Part shown: piece by piece, positions 25,012 through 32,418 of the stretch | Layout: every line of letters starts with the position of its first letter | Position numbering within the stretch: position 1 is the first letter of the stretch | NCBI GenBank assembly: GCA_903854645.1 | Contig: CAINWY010000125.1 | Span: forward strand, 1 to 39,190 | Direction: 5' to 3' | Length of the DNA stretch: 39,190 bases | DNA from: an uncultured bacterium | Lineage (GTDB): Bacteria; Patescibacteriota; Minisyncoccia; Phycocordibacterales; UBA9973 | Notes under the pieces: model-generated | Database searches by the model: none | What the model was told of the DNA's origin: nothing | What the model saw: the letters and a program-made list of their open reading frames with translations, nothing else | Made by a program: the position numbers and the translations under genes

Positions 25012-25566
25012 TTTTTGCAATAATTCTTCTACAATATTATCTATCTGTTTATACAAATCTTCCTTTGTCCCATTATTATCAATTGAGTATTTTGCCTCTT
25101 TCATAACAACCGGTATTAAACTATCGGCTTCTGACTCGTGATCATTTATGAATTCCTCAAATGTCTTCTTGTCATCCCCCTCATTCTCATTCCTTATTAC
25201 AGATCTATCATATCTAACCCTCGGGTCTGCATCAATTTTAATTAGAAAGAAATTTGGTAATTTATTTAAATGCTCTATATCTGTGGGCCTCCTTACCCCA
25301 TCTATAACAACAATGTCTGCATTTAGTTTTGAGGCATCCACTGCAATAGCTTTTGCCAGTAGGTCCTCACCAAAATTAGATCTTAACACGGTCGATATTT
25401 TTTGTAGATTTTCACGACTTACTGGAATTGCAGCTCTATTTAAAACTTCACGTAAAATAGTAGAAAACCTACAATCTTGTGCGTTGTATTTACTAACTAA
25501 ATATTTTTTTGTTTCTTCTTTACCACTTGCTAATGTCCCCACTAAACCAAATATAATTTTATTCAT
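25009..25566 (-). CDS. P-loop nucleotide kinase-like protein (dephospho-CoA/deoxynucleotide kinase type)
   Basis: The protein begins with a phosphate-binding loop, FGLVGTLASGKEETKKYL, of the GxxxSGK(D/E)xT type seen in dNMP and dephospho-CoA-like kinases, and has VVIDGVRRPTDIEHL (Walker B region) and FFLIKIDADPRVRYDRSVIR (lid). It has 185 residues from this ATG; the next ATG upstream, 25578, would overlap the deaminase gene by 11 bases and is also possible. Position directly after dCMP deaminase suggests a deoxynucleotide substrate, for instance dTMP, but this is inference. Archaeal UPF0200 proteins share the DGVRR-type phrase. No specific kinase name is justified. Confidence 0.72.
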   Translation of the reverse strand: MNKIIFGLVGTLASGKEETKKYLVSKYNAQDCRFSTILREVLNRAAIPVSRENLQKISTVLRSNFGEDLLAKAIAVDASKLNADIVVIDGVRRPTDIEHLNKLPNFFLIKIDADPRVRYDRSVIRNENEGDDKKTFEEFINDHESEADSLIPVVMKEAKYSIDNNGTKEDLYKQIDNIVEELLQK

Positions 25567-25567
25567 A

Positions 25568-26056
25568 CTATTTGTCATTATTAATATTATATTGCCTCAT
25601 TCCGATCTTTGCTAGTTTCAACATTTTCCTCGATGCCATAAATGCAGGAACATCAGCATATTTATCACTTTCATAGATAACTTCATTAATGCCATTCTGA
25701 ATTATAGTTTTAGCACATTCATTACAAGGGAAAAGTGTGCAGTAAATTTTGCATCCTTCTGTAGAATTATTTGCATTATAAACAGCATTCTCTTCGGCAT
25801 GACAAACGTAAGCATACTTTGTATTCATAAAGTCACCTTCTCTTTCCCATGGCAGCTCCTCACTTTTAATTCCTCTTGGCCAACCATTATACCCTACTCC
25901 AACTAGTATATTCTTTTCATTCACAACTACAGCTCCTGCTTGAGTGGAGGGATCTTGGGATCTATCTGCTATGACATGTGCGATTTGCATAAAACATTCA
26001 TCCCATGAAATACGCTTGCGAACGACTGTCTTTGTTTTTAAACCTTTTTTATTCAT
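25568..26056 (-). CDS. dCMP deaminase (ComEB-like)
   Basis: The zinc deaminase converts dCMP into dUMP, the ThyA substrate. Zinc ligands are H86 in YVCHAEENAVYNA (catalytic E88) and C111/C114 in LFPCNECAKTI. WDECFMQIAHVIADRS, PSTQAGAVVVNEKNILVGVGYNGWPRG is the typical N-terminal part of ComEB/dCMP deaminases. It has 162 residues. It starts 13 bases after the CPBP gene and abuts or overlaps the P-loop kinase gene. Together with dut it would supply dUMP from two directions. Confidence 0.93.
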   Translation of the reverse strand: MNKKGLKTKTVVRKRISWDECFMQIAHVIADRSQDPSTQAGAVVVNEKNILVGVGYNGWPRGIKSEELPWEREGDFMNTKYAYVCHAEENAVYNANNSTEGCKIYCTLFPCNECAKTIIQNGINEVIYESDKYADVPAFMASRKMLKLAKIGMRQYNINNDK

Positions 26057-26069
26057 ACTTTATATCAAA

Positions 26070-26684
26070 TTATCTAATAATAAAAAAACCAAATATCATA
26101 GCTATAAAATTTAAAATAGTATGGGAGATAGATATTAGAATAAGATTTGGATACTTGTAATAAATCCAGGCGAAACCAATACCTGCAACAAATGTAAACG
26201 GTAATGTAAACAGTGCATTTAAATATATAATATGCATGATAGAAAAAATACCAGCATTAAGCAATATGATAAACCATTTATTAAAAAAAACTCTTCTTAG
26301 CATGTTCATCAATACTCCTCGAAAAACTATCTCTTGAAGAACAGAAAGGGGTATAAATAAAAGTAAAAATCTTAGATTGGTCCACCAGCTAAGCATAGGC
26401 TTGCCGATATTAAACTCTTCCACAATAAAAAGAAGTGTCACACATATAATCGTAAAAATTAGATACGGTATAAAATATTCAGTCCACTTTCCTCTTATAC
26501 CAAAATCTATTTTGTTCCATTTTTCGTAGCGAGCAATCCCATAAATTAAAATTGTTATAATTAACAATGTTAAAACACGCCCATTGCTAGGAATAACCTT
26601 ATAATAAAGAAGCATGATTGGAATTAAGAATAGATATAATATCTGGATCCAAACTAATTCTTTATTTCTTTTTATTACATCCAT
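26070..26684 (-). CDS. CPBP (CAAX/Abi-like) intramembrane protease-family protein
   Basis: About six to seven membrane spans and the three CPBP motifs are seen: LQEIVFRGVLMNMLRR (117-131), the FSIMH histidine (H151) and SHTILNF (H188, N192). Family members are glutamate intramembrane proteases related to Rce1. The first motif is normally EExxxR; here it is QExxxR, so the residue corresponding to the catalytic Glu of archaeal Rce1 is Gln117. It may be inactive or use E118. It has 204 residues. Its own -10 lies seven bases before the ATG, and it heads the unit with dCMP deaminase and the kinase. Confidence 0.82.
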   Translation of the reverse strand: MDVIKRNKELVWIQILYLFLIPIMLLYYKVIPSNGRVLTLLIITILIYGIARYEKWNKIDFGIRGKWTEYFIPYLIFTIICVTLLFIVEEFNIGKPMLSWWTNLRFLLLFIPLSVLQEIVFRGVLMNMLRRVFFNKWFIILLNAGIFSIMHIIYLNALFTLPFTFVAGIGFAWIYYKYPNLILISISHTILNFIAMIFGFFIIR

Positions 26685-26691
26685 GTAGTCT

Positions 26692-26697
26692 ATTATA
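26692..26697 (-). promoter_or_regulatory. -10 box for the CPBP-deaminase-kinase unit
   Basis: Consensus TATAAT with an extended TGG ends seven bases before the ATG. No good -35 is seen. It lies just after the terminator of the upstream operon. Confidence 0.6.
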
Positions 26698-26714
26698 CCA
26701 AAGTTATAGCTTAT

Positions 26715-26746
26715 ATTAAAACCCCCTTAATAAAGGGGGTTTTAAT
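26715..26746 (-). terminator. Terminator of the ECF-MacAB operon
   Basis: Fourteen base pairs with a five-C/five-G core (26715-26728 with 26733-26746) and four-base loop end in TTTTAAT on either strand. It follows the DUF5666-like gene by about ten bases. Confidence 0.85.
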
Positions 26747-26755
26747 TGGGTTTAA

Positions 26756-27217
26756 TTAATTTATCTTCACTCCTGCTATTGGTAAGGTGGGTCTTATTTG
26801 AATAGATGAAGCTGTGACACTTCCATCAGGATTAGCTGTTCCTGATACCATAACTTGTTTACCAGCTACTACATCTGTACCTGTTCCATCAACAGTCTTC
26901 TCAACCTTGGAAGAGGGTGATATTAATACGATTTTGGATCCTCCATCACGAAGTTTGACTGTCATACTAGTGGCATCTTTTGAAAGAACTTCCCCAGACA
27001 CAACTCCCCCACCTAATCCTCCACCATTCCTCATTCCTTGTAGGTTTCTTCCTCCAACATTTTGTTGATTCATACCACCTTGGCCAAATTGGCTTGAACG
27101 ATTTGTATTAGTATTGGCTACTTTACTATTCATATAAATCATTCCGCCTCTAAAACTTAATAGTGCTATAGCTAAACAAACAACTACACTCACAATTATT
27201 TTTCTATTTTTTTGCAT
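26756..27217 (-). CDS. DUF5666-like exported protein with N-terminal anchor
   Basis: A lysine/arginine start and one hydrophobic segment (IIVSVVVCLAIALLSFRGGMIYM) form a signal anchor. A Gly/Asn/Gln-rich linker (residues about 40-75) leads to a small beta-domain: VVSGEVLSKDATSMTVKLRDG, ISPSSKVEKTVDG, VVAGKQVMVSGTANPDGSVTASSIQIRP. This pattern fits DUF5666-type, OB-like extracytoplasmic domains. It has 153 residues; the function is not known. It is the last gene of the MacAB-like operon, before a terminator. The product at 30828-31349 has a similar arrangement of anchor plus small beta-domain, so the operon encodes two such proteins. Confidence 0.7.
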   Translation of the reverse strand: MQKNRKIIVSVVVCLAIALLSFRGGMIYMNSKVANTNTNRSSQFGQGGMNQQNVGGRNLQGMRNGGGLGGGVVSGEVLSKDATSMTVKLRDGGSKIVLISPSSKVEKTVDGTGTDVVAGKQVMVSGTANPDGSVTASSIQIRPTLPIAGVKIN

Positions 27218-27221
27218 ATTT

Positions 27222-27249
27222 TAATTCTAAATTTTTAATTATTAATTAC
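27222..27249. repeat. TAATTNN-type heptamer tract, 4 units
   Basis: TAATTCT, AAATTTT, TAATTAT and TAATTAC fill the gap between the ABC permease stop and the DUF5666-like gene. The second unit is degenerate. Confidence 0.55.
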
Positions 27250-27250
27250 T

Positions 27251-28480
27251 CTACTCATATCGAAGTGCTTCAATCGGATTTAATTTTGAAGCACGCTGTG
27301 CTGGATAATATCCAAACACTATTCCAATAAAAGCAGAAACTCCAAATGCTAATAATACTGACGATACTGATACCTGTGCTTCTAGAATTCCTAGCTTCGT
27401 TATACCGAACGAAACACCCCACCCTAGCATCACTCCTATGACTCCTCCTATAAATGTAAGCATGACTGCCTCTACTAAAAATTGTATGTTTACATCTCTT
27501 CTCTTTGCACCAATTGCTTTCCTTAATCCTATTTCTCTAGTTCTCTCCGTTACTGAAGTCAGCATCATATTCATAATTCCTATACCACCAACAAGAAGTG
27601 ATATACCAGCAATAGCTGATAGGAGCATTGTAAAGGTTCCAGTTATAGATGATGCGGTAGCAATAATATCAGCCTGGTTCATAGTGGAGAAATCCGCAGA
27701 TGCAGCTTCCAATATATGATGCTGCGCAAGTAACGTTGTCGTTACGTCGTTCTGTACCTGTGTTGTTATATCAGACCCAGTAGCTGCTACACTTATAGAA
27801 CTTACGTATTGATCTCCGGAGAAATATCTCTGTGCCGTAGTAAGTGGAATATAAATCATATCATCTGGATTCTGAAATCCAGTTCCACCCTTGGCCACTG
27901 TAACTCCAATTATTTTAAATTGATTACCTTTAATTTTAATTGTTTGACCCATCGCGTCAGAGGCAAGAGCATTAGCCCCAAAAAGATCTGTTACTACCGT
28001 CGGACCAACAACTGCTACTTTAGCACCTCCAGCATTATTTTGATCAGTTATAAAACTACCCTGATCTATAGCTAAATTACGAACAGTAGGATAATCCGAT
28101 GTTACCCCATCAACTGTTGTATTAGTATTAGTACCTTTTGCAGTTACCTGCATTCTGCTTGAAACCTCAGCAGTTACAGCTTTGACTCCACTAATATTTT
28201 TTAAGGACGCAACATCACTTAGTGTTAAAGTTTTTGCTGTCCCTCGCCCTTGATTGACTTGCTGACCTACACCACGAGGTGCACCTGGGGATACGATAAT
28301 TAAATTAGATCCTATAGATTGTATAGAAGCTGAGATAGAATTTTGTGCTCCTGTACCGATAGCTGTCATCGCTATAACCGAAGCGATACCAATAATAATT
28401 CCAAGCATTGTAAGCCCGGAACGAATCTTATTACTAGAGAGCGCCATAAATGTTTCTTCTAAAATATCTTTTGTTTTCAT
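27251..28480 (-). CDS. MacB-like ABC transporter permease (FtsX family)
   Basis: The protein has the MacB/FtsX layout: span 1 near residues 20-45 (SGLTMLGIIIGIASVIAM), a large extracytoplasmic MacB_PCD domain (about 45-270), and three C-terminal spans with LVGGIGIMNMMLTSVTERTREIGLRKAIGAKRRD, the coupling motif to the ATPase. It has 409 residues and ends ASKLNPIEALRYE, as in this family. MacB-type proteins work as mechanotransmission pumps, pushing substrates already outside the membrane rather than carrying them through. It overlaps the ATPase gene by four bases (ATGA), showing translational coupling. Confidence 0.93.
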   Translation of the reverse strand: MKTKDILEETFMALSSNKIRSGLTMLGIIIGIASVIAMTAIGTGAQNSISASIQSIGSNLIIVSPGAPRGVGQQVNQGRGTAKTLTLSDVASLKNISGVKAVTAEVSSRMQVTAKGTNTNTTVDGVTSDYPTVRNLAIDQGSFITDQNNAGGAKVAVVGPTVVTDLFGANALASDAMGQTIKIKGNQFKIIGVTVAKGGTGFQNPDDMIYIPLTTAQRYFSGDQYVSSISVAATGSDITTQVQNDVTTTLLAQHHILEAASADFSTMNQADIIATASSITGTFTMLLSAIAGISLLVGGIGIMNMMLTSVTERTREIGLRKAIGAKRRDVNIQFLVEAVMLTFIGGVIGVMLGWGVSFGITKLGILEAQVSVSSVLLAFGVSAFIGIVFGYYPAQRASKLNPIEALRYE

Positions 28481-29181
28481 AAATTTATTATTTTCTTATT
28501 ATGTAAACTATCATCACTGAGAATAAGTCCATCTCTAATGGTGATAATACGATCAGCATGTAGTGCAACATCATGCTCGTGAGTGATAAGAACAATTGTG
28601 CGACCCTGTTCTTTGTTTAATCTTTGAAAAGTACCCAGTACTATCTCTCCAGTTTTTGTATCCAGATTACCAGTTGGCTCATCAGCGAGAATAAGAGTTG
28701 GATTATTTACAAGCGCACGAGCTATAGCTACGCGCTGTATCTGTCCTCCTGAAAGCTGATTTGATAAATGCGTAAAATGCGTTTCTTCTAGACCACTATC
28801 TAGAAGTGCCTTCCTCGCTCTTTCTGTTCTATCTTTTACAGAAACTCCTTCATATATGAGAGGTAAAATTACATTGCGTAAAACTGTAGTTCTAGGAAGT
28901 AGATTAAAAGATTGAAATACGAAACCTATCTTATCTTTTCGAATATCTGCGAGCTCGTCATCACTCAAAGTAGATACATCTTTACCGTCTAGAAAATAAG
29001 TCCCTCCTGTCGGACTGTCCAGCGCACCTAGTATATGCATCAATGTTGACTTACCAGATCCCGATGGGCCCATAATCGCAACGAATTCTCCATCATTGAT
29101 TTTAAAGCTAACTCCTTTCAATGCTTCAAATGGTTCACCTTCTGTTAGATAAGCTTTTTTAATATTTTTTATTTCAATCAT
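28477..29181 (-). CDS. MacB/LolD-type ABC transporter ATP-binding protein
   Basis: The ATPase of the exporter has Walker [10 protein letters not shown] (38-46), a Q-loop in [16 protein letters not shown], signature [15 protein letters not shown], Walker [13 protein letters not shown] and the H-loop in [10 protein letters not shown]. The LD-x-PTGG-x-Y segment is typical of the LolD/MacB class. It has 234 residues. In E. coli MacB the ATPase and permease are fused; here they are separate but translationally coupled, as in many Gram-positive bacteria. It starts three bases after the adaptor gene. Confidence 0.95.
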   Translation of the reverse strand: MIEIKNIKKAYLTEGEPFEALKGVSFKINDGEFVAIMGPSGSGKSTLMHILGALDSPTGGTYFLDGKDVSTLSDDELADIRKDKIGFVFQSFNLLPRTTVLRNVILPLIYEGVSVKDRTERARKALLDSGLEETHFTHLSNQLSGGQIQRVAIARALVNNPTLILADEPTGNLDTKTGEIVLGTFQRLNKEQGRTIVLITHEHDVALHADRIITIRDGLILSDDSLHNKKIINL

Positions 29182-29184
29182 ATA

Positions 29185-30825
29185 TTAGTGTCCTGCTACT
29201 GCTCGCATTGCATTACTGCCACCCGCTTGAGTTCTATTTCCACCAACAGCACTTAAAATACTTGGTGCGGTAGTTGCTTTTGCTGCTGTAGCTGTTATTG
29301 TTTTAGTAACTATTATATCTCCAATTTTTAATCCAGAAGTTATCTCTGTGTTTATATCATCTGCTAAACCGATTTCAATCGTAGTCTGATTTGGTAATGT
29401 TGGAGAGATAGATCCTTGTACTCCAGTTGCAACAGCAGGAAGATCCGCATTAAATGTCTCCACATAGCTTAATCCATTTTTTGTTTTAATAGCACTATTT
29501 GGAACCACTACGACGTCCTGTGCCGTATCTGTAATAACAGTCGCCGAAACACTCATCCCTGGCTTTACACGTGCATCATCCACATCCAGACTAATTGTTA
29601 CATTATAAGTAACAACACCAGAAGAAACAGTTCCTACCGTATCAATGCCATCTACGGAACCAGTAATAGTTAATCCTTCAATCGCATCAAATGCTAAAGT
29701 GGCCTTTTGCCCTAATTTAATTTTTGCTATATCAACTTCATTGAGTGCTATTTTAACTATCTTTTGTTTCGCTATTAATGTACCTATACTTCCACTAGCA
29801 GTTTGACCAACTTTTGCAGTTAATGTAGCGATAATTCCATCAATAGGAGCACGAACAAAACAATCATTTAATGCATTTTGCTTTGTTTCAACATTTAATA
29901 TTGCCTGACGTATATCTAGTTCATCTGCTGGAGAAATAGCTTCCTTTAATGATTGAATGGATTCTCCTTTTGTATTTATACTTGAAAGAATACTATTCAC
30001 ATAACCATTTGAAGTATTCGCCCAAGACGCTAGATTTGCTTGATTGGTTGATACTTGACTTGAACTACTTTGGGCAAGATAGTTATTTAAATAATCAAAG
30101 CTCGCTTGTTCTAGCTTTACAGAGTTTGAAACAATTTTTGCAGTATCAAGAGATTGAATCAATAGCTCGTCTAAGCTTTCATTTGATGAAGAACGAGATA
30201 GGCTTTTGTAAAATGCTACATTTGTATCATAACTTTTCTTTGCATCCCAATACGCTTTTTCAGATAAATCAAATTTAGTTCTACCTGCATCACCTAACTG
30301 AGACTTATTTTGTGAACCTAAATATCCATTATTCAAACTTTCCAAGCCATTTATAATATTATTCGTATCGATATAAAATGATGACATATTATTCCAGGAA
30401 TCATCATAGTTCTTTTTTAGAGAATTTTCTTTCTGAAGTACCGTCAATGTATTTGGTTTCTTTAATTTATCAAGTGATAGTTGTGCAGTCTCAAGTGCAA
30501 TCTTTGCATCAGCAGAATCTATGCTAGCTATTATTGAGCCCTTACCTATATATTGTCCAACTTTTACAGGAACAGAAACTATATCACCTGTTGTTTTGGC
30601 ATTTATCGTTATCGTATCGCTAGACTCTATCTGTCCACTACCGGAAACTGAAACTATGACACTACCATTAGCGACCGTACTTGTTATATATCTAGTCTCA
30701 GTGCTAGTTTTACCTTTTAAAAAATAATATGAAACACCAACGATAACAAGTAATATGAGAATACTCCAGATTATATTGTTTGAAATAAATGATTTGATTT
30801 TTTGTATAAAAGTTTGATTATTCAT
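29185..30825 (-). CDS. MacA-like periplasmic adaptor (HlyD/RND membrane-fusion family)
   Basis: One N-terminal membrane anchor (IWSILILLVIVGVSYYFL) precedes the split biotinyl-lipoyl half domains (SGQIESSDTITINAKTTGDI and VRAPIDGIIATLTAKVGQTASG), with a long alpha-hairpin between them (about residues 95-310). A beta-barrel (VNEVDIAKIK-like KIALNEVDIAKIKLGQKATL, VKPGMSVSATVITD) and a membrane-proximal domain follow. It has 546 residues, larger than MacA (about 370) because of the hairpin. CPR cells appear to have a single membrane, so the adaptor may reach through the cell wall or S-layer rather than dock on TolC; this is inference. It belongs to the ECF-led operon. Confidence 0.88.
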   Translation of the reverse strand: MNNQTFIQKIKSFISNNIIWSILILLVIVGVSYYFLKGKTSTETRYITSTVANGSVIVSVSGSGQIESSDTITINAKTTGDIVSVPVKVGQYIGKGSIIASIDSADAKIALETAQLSLDKLKKPNTLTVLQKENSLKKNYDDSWNNMSSFYIDTNNIINGLESLNNGYLGSQNKSQLGDAGRTKFDLSEKAYWDAKKSYDTNVAFYKSLSRSSSNESLDELLIQSLDTAKIVSNSVKLEQASFDYLNNYLAQSSSSQVSTNQANLASWANTSNGYVNSILSSINTKGESIQSLKEAISPADELDIRQAILNVETKQNALNDCFVRAPIDGIIATLTAKVGQTASGSIGTLIAKQKIVKIALNEVDIAKIKLGQKATLAFDAIEGLTITGSVDGIDTVGTVSSGVVTYNVTISLDVDDARVKPGMSVSATVITDTAQDVVVVPNSAIKTKNGLSYVETFNADLPAVATGVQGSISPTLPNQTTIEIGLADDINTEITSGLKIGDIIVTKTITATAAKATTAPSILSAVGGNRTQAGGSNAMRAVAGH

Positions 30826-30827
30826 AT

Positions 30828-31349
30828 TTATATTGTTTCGTTATTAATTGTTCTCATATTTATTTTTTTCATATCATCTGGGTTTGGCATTATTCTTATC
30901 AGCTTAGCTTCTATTTGACCTTGTCCATTTGGATTACCTATGACTATAATAAACTGATCAACTTTCAGGCCTTCCTTATTTACAGCATCCCTTCTCTCTA
31001 ATATGTTTGTATCATCTTTTACAATTATGATTTTCTCTGTTTTATCTTTATCTAATACTACAATATTCGGAAGTTCTACTTTTATAATCCTACCTATGGC
31101 ACCATGAGCATTTGGTAGATAACCAAGATCATTTTTTATAAAATTTTGTGACGATCTCATAGGACCGAAATTTCTTTCATAGTTATTACCCCAATTACGG
31201 CTATATGACGCTCTGTTGTATCCTGCCATCATTCCAAATTGAAAAACAAAAAATAATATAAATACTGATCCCAATATGTATAATATTTTTCTAAAATTCT
31301 TTGATTCTACAAACATATTTACTTTTTCTTTTATTTCATTTATTTTCAT
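30828..31349 (-). CDS. Membrane-anchored protein with small DUF5666-like beta-domain
   Basis: A short cytoplasmic segment is followed by one membrane span (ILYILGSVFILFFVFQFGMMAGY, about 25-45). After an Asn/Arg-rich linker comes a small domain: GAIGRIIKVELPNIVVLDKDK, EKIIIVKDDTNI, GLKVDQFIIVIGNPNGQGQIEAKLIRIMP. This resembles the OB-like DUF5666 pattern of the last gene of the operon. It has 173 residues; the function is unknown. It lies two bases before the MacA-like gene. I read it as a possible extracytoplasmic sensor or accessory subunit of the exporter; nothing in the sequence proves that. Confidence 0.62.
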   Translation of the reverse strand: MKINEIKEKVNMFVESKNFRKILYILGSVFILFFVFQFGMMAGYNRASYSRNWGNNYERNFGPMRSSQNFIKNDLGYLPNAHGAIGRIIKVELPNIVVLDKDKTEKIIIVKDDTNILERRDAVNKEGLKVDQFIIVIGNPNGQGQIEAKLIRIMPNPDDMKKINMRTINNETI

Positions 31350-31390
31350 ATGATTATGACTTTTCTTTACAAAACCTTCGTGTAAAAAGT

Positions 31391-31789
31391 TTAACTAACT
31401 AATAATTTATATCTGAATTGATGGATAACTTTTCGGAATGATACAAGGGTCGAAACCAAAAGAAATAACAGTGCGCCAAAACTTGCGACAGGTAGTGAGT
31501 CTGCAAGAGAAAGTAAATATTCTTTCCAATAATTCAAAAATAAACCATCTCCTCCAAAAGCTATTGAAACGTATTGATAGAATCCGAATGATGACAACTC
31601 TTTTGCAAAAGATAGTGACATAAACACAAAACCACCTAAAGATAAAATCCCTGTTATACCATAAACAAGAGATTGTATCTTTATGTATTTTTCTTGCTTC
31701 GCTTGGATTGCACGCCAAATACTTTCCGAAAGTCCTGTTTCAGAGATTTTCTTCGCATTCTTTAATGCTTTTGATAGATTTTTATCCAT
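31391..31789 (-). CDS. Small membrane protein encoded next to an ECF sigma factor (candidate anti-sigma factor)
   Basis: The 132-residue protein has about 40 charged cytoplasmic N-terminal residues with a helix (LSKALKNAKKISETGLSES), then about three membrane segments (SLVYGITGILSLGGFVFMSL; a weaker middle one; PVASFGALLFLLVSTLVSF) and a short basic tail. It starts 18 bases after the ECF sigma gene, the usual place for an anti-sigma factor. It lacks the HxxxCxxC motif of zinc anti-sigma proteins, so the assignment rests on position and topology only. A TATATA-rich stretch upstream could be a separate -10. Confidence 0.6.
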   Translation of the reverse strand: MDKNLSKALKNAKKISETGLSESIWRAIQAKQEKYIKIQSLVYGITGILSLGGFVFMSLSFAKELSSFGFYQYVSIAFGGDGLFLNYWKEYLLSLADSLPVASFGALLFLLVSTLVSFRKVIHQFRYKLLVS

Positions 31790-31807
31790 ACACTTATATA
31801 TACGAGA

Positions 31808-32353
31808 CTACATAAGTCTTTGGTGCAAAGCCTTCAGAGCCCTATGATGGTAGCTTTTCACTGTATTCATAGGCTTGCCCAGTACTACACCTATTTCCTT
31901 GAAGCTCATATCTTCTTGATAATGAAGAGTGAGCACCAATCTATATTCCCCTTTTAATTCATTTATAACTTTATTGAGCATTTCTTTATCTTGCAACTTC
32001 TCTAGTGCTTCATCTGGTAAAATAATTTCATCCTCTATGTTATCCCCAAAATTTTCTTCCTCTTTATCAAGGCTTGAAAACATGACAACTTTCCTTTTCC
32101 TTAAATAATCAGTGACTGTATTTCGTGCTATTATAAAAATCCATGTCTTAAATTGAGACTTGCCCATATCAAAACTTTCTAGTTTTTTCCACACTTTTAT
32201 AAAAACCTCTTGAACTACATCTTCTGTCTGTGTATCTTTTATAAAACGTGAAGTGAAGTTATATATAGAAGAAGTATACTTTTCTATTAGTATTTTAAGT
32301 GAATGCTCGTCCCCCTCTAAGTATTTCTGTATTAGGATATGGTCTTCTTCCAT
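31808..32353 (-). CDS. ECF-type RNA polymerase sigma factor
   Basis: Region 2 is present in YNFTSRFIKDTQTEDVVQEV and FKTWIFIIARNTVTDYLRKRK. Region 4 shows YRLVLTLHYQEDMSFKEIGVVLG followed by the helix-turn-helix KPMNTVKSYHHRALKALHQ. With no region 1 or 3 and about 181 residues, it is a group 4 (ECF) factor. The frame also opens with GTG at 32356, but ATG at 32353 stands six bases after a TATATT box, so I use the ATG. The downstream genes (putative anti-sigma, adaptor, ABC pump, DUF5666-like) are likely in its operon. An extracytoplasmic signal is expected; which one is unknown. Confidence 0.93.
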   Translation of the reverse strand: MEEDHILIQKYLEGDEHSLKILIEKYTSSIYNFTSRFIKDTQTEDVVQEVFIKVWKKLESFDMGKSQFKTWIFIIARNTVTDYLRKRKVVMFSSLDKEEENFGDNIEDEIILPDEALEKLQDKEMLNKVINELKGEYRLVLTLHYQEDMSFKEIGVVLGKPMNTVKSYHHRALKALHQRLM

Positions 32354-32359
32354 CACTCT

Positions 32360-32403
32360 AATATACTACCAAACTACCTCTGGCCAAAATATCTCTAATT
32401 TGG
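32360..32403 (-). promoter_or_regulatory. Promoter region of the ECF-MacAB operon with phased CCAAA/TTTGG elements
   Basis: TATATT (32360-32365) lies six bases before the ATG at 32353. Upstream, on the + strand, CCAAA occurs at 32369 and 32384 and its inverse TTTGG at 32399, each 15 bases apart. They could be operator half-sites or an alternative sigma recognition element. No GGAAC -35 is found in the right orientation. Confidence 0.4.
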
Positions 32404-32418
32404 AACTATTTTGATCAT

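Noticed and set aside
27438..27719. Open frames antisense to the MacB-like permease and to other long genes
   Set aside because: They are shadows of strongly supported genes, without promoters, initiation signals or recognisable domains.
31352..31390. Hairpin (TTTACA/TGTAAA) between the candidate anti-sigma gene and the next gene
   Set aside because: The stem is short, A/T-only and lacks a T-run; it is expected by chance in this sequence.
31407..31718. Alternative 103-residue frame overlapping the candidate anti-sigma gene
   Set aside because: It is Trp/Cys/Arg/Phe-rich with no family likeness, and lies wholly inside the better-supported membrane-protein gene.
32399..32406. ECF-type -35 (GGAAC) for autoregulation of the sigma gene
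   Set aside because: GGAAC occurs on the + strand only, while the sigma operon is on the - strand.
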